Source: Thalassospira sp. MCCC 1A01428
Lineage (GTDB): Bacteria; Pseudomonadota; Alphaproteobacteria; Rhodospirillales; Thalassospiraceae
Assembly (NCBI RefSeq): GCF_002115825.1
Contig: NZ_JFJZ01000002.1
Span: 124,001 to 188,000 of the forward strand
Direction of reading: 5' to 3'
DNA: 64,000 bases
How positions within the stretch are numbered: the first letter of the stretch is position 1; every line of letters begins with the position of its first letter. The position numbers were made by a program, and so were the translations under genes. Shown here piece after piece: positions 63,747-64,000 of this stretch. The notes beneath the pieces are model-generated. The model was not told the DNA's origin and made no database searches. It saw only the letters and a list, made by a program, of their open reading frames with translations.

Positions 63747-64000
63747 ATGGAGACTTTGAAACAGGTTCGTTTGCCCCATTATGTGCAAACACCGCCCCCC
63801 GCCCATGGCGGGCATGCGGAAATTATTGATTTCCTATTATCCGGGCAGGATGTGCCCCAATGGCTGCGCGATGATTTGCATGGCACCGGCACGGTGCGCC
63901 CGGCGCGCGGTGCCATTGGCGCGGTTTTGGCTTTGCGGGACCATTTTGACCAATGCCATGAACCGGTTAGCCAAAAACAGTTTCACGACGGGTTATGTGA
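63747..64000 (+). CDS. Unidentified protein, N-terminal part (cut by window end)
   Basis: ATG 63747 follows AGGAG by six bases. The frame is open for 84 codons to the window edge. The start METLKQVRLPHYVQTPPPAH shows no family that I recognise. It is rich in His, Pro and Gly with no signal peptide or membrane helix. The structured leader before it suggests regulated expression. Function is unknown. Confidence 0.6.
   Translation, partial: METLKQVRLPHYVQTPPPAHGGHAEIIDFLLSGQDVPQWLRDDLHGTGTVRPARGAIGAVLALRDHFDQCHEPVSQKQFHDGLC

Overview
The window is a gene-dense chromosomal segment of an alphaproteobacterium. Evidence for this is the metK-trmB / rimP-nusA-ylxR-infB-rbfA-truB-rpsO-pnp housekeeping block, an Irr-type Fur-family regulator, a BioR-type GntR regulator with its TTATAGATAA boxes, and a cobalamin pathway with CobN. 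A member of Rhodospirillales (Thalassospira-like) is my best guess; the sequence alone cannot prove the genus. No phage, insertion sequence, CRISPR array, rRNA or tRNA was seen.

Layout. (1) 1-1237: end of metK, then trmB. (2) 1443-11000: a haem-acquisition island: ECF sigma factor, FecR-like anti-sigma, HasR-like TonB receptor with a signalling domain, a HasA-like haemophore fused to an RTX tail, a dedicated type I ABC transporter and membrane fusion protein, and a haem oxygenase. Fur-box-like palindromes precede the sigma, receptor and haemophore genes. The island sits inside the otherwise conserved housekeeping block. (3) 11056-20746: rimP-nusA-ylxR-infB-rbfA-truB-rpsO-pnp. (4) 20840-31050: mixed genes, including a flavin oxidoreductase with a Cys cluster, irr behind a perfect FNR-type box, rubrerythrin, an acyltransferase/hydrolase fusion, an MFS transporter and a CHAP lipoprotein, then an AT-rich gene-free stretch of about 1 kb. 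(5) 31053-33644: a P-type H+-ATPase. (6) 33811-36346: bioB-bioY and bioR with BioR boxes. (7) 36417-40379: an operon encoding the proteasome-like peptidase Anbu, a transglutaminase-like protease, an alpha-E protein and a circularly permuted ATP-grasp enzyme. This is a peptide synthesis/cleavage system whose product is unknown. (8) 40554-48308: cobalamin operons (cobM, cbiG-cobJ, cobI, cobL, cobH and a His-tailed cbiX on the minus strand; cobD on the plus strand). (9) 48335-52703: a nucleotidyltransferase, hldE, gmhA and a degenerate EAL protein. (10) 52841-62592: cobT, cobS, cobC, then an adenosylcobalamin riboswitch driving cobU-cobW-cobN, with a terminator hairpin between cobW and cobN. (11) 62579-64000: a GH114-like secreted protein and a structured 5' leader ahead of an unidentified gene cut by the window edge.

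How it works together. The has island would secrete a haemophore, take up haem through HasR, signal through the STN domain to FecR and the sigma factor, and release iron with haem oxygenase. Iron and oxygen status would feed in through Fur-type boxes and the FNR-controlled irr. The cob genes cover much of corrin-ring methylation, cobalt insertion and nucleotide-loop assembly. Several pathway genes (cobA, cobG/cobZ, cobK, cobB, cobQ, cobO and the CobN partner chelatase subunits) are not in this window.
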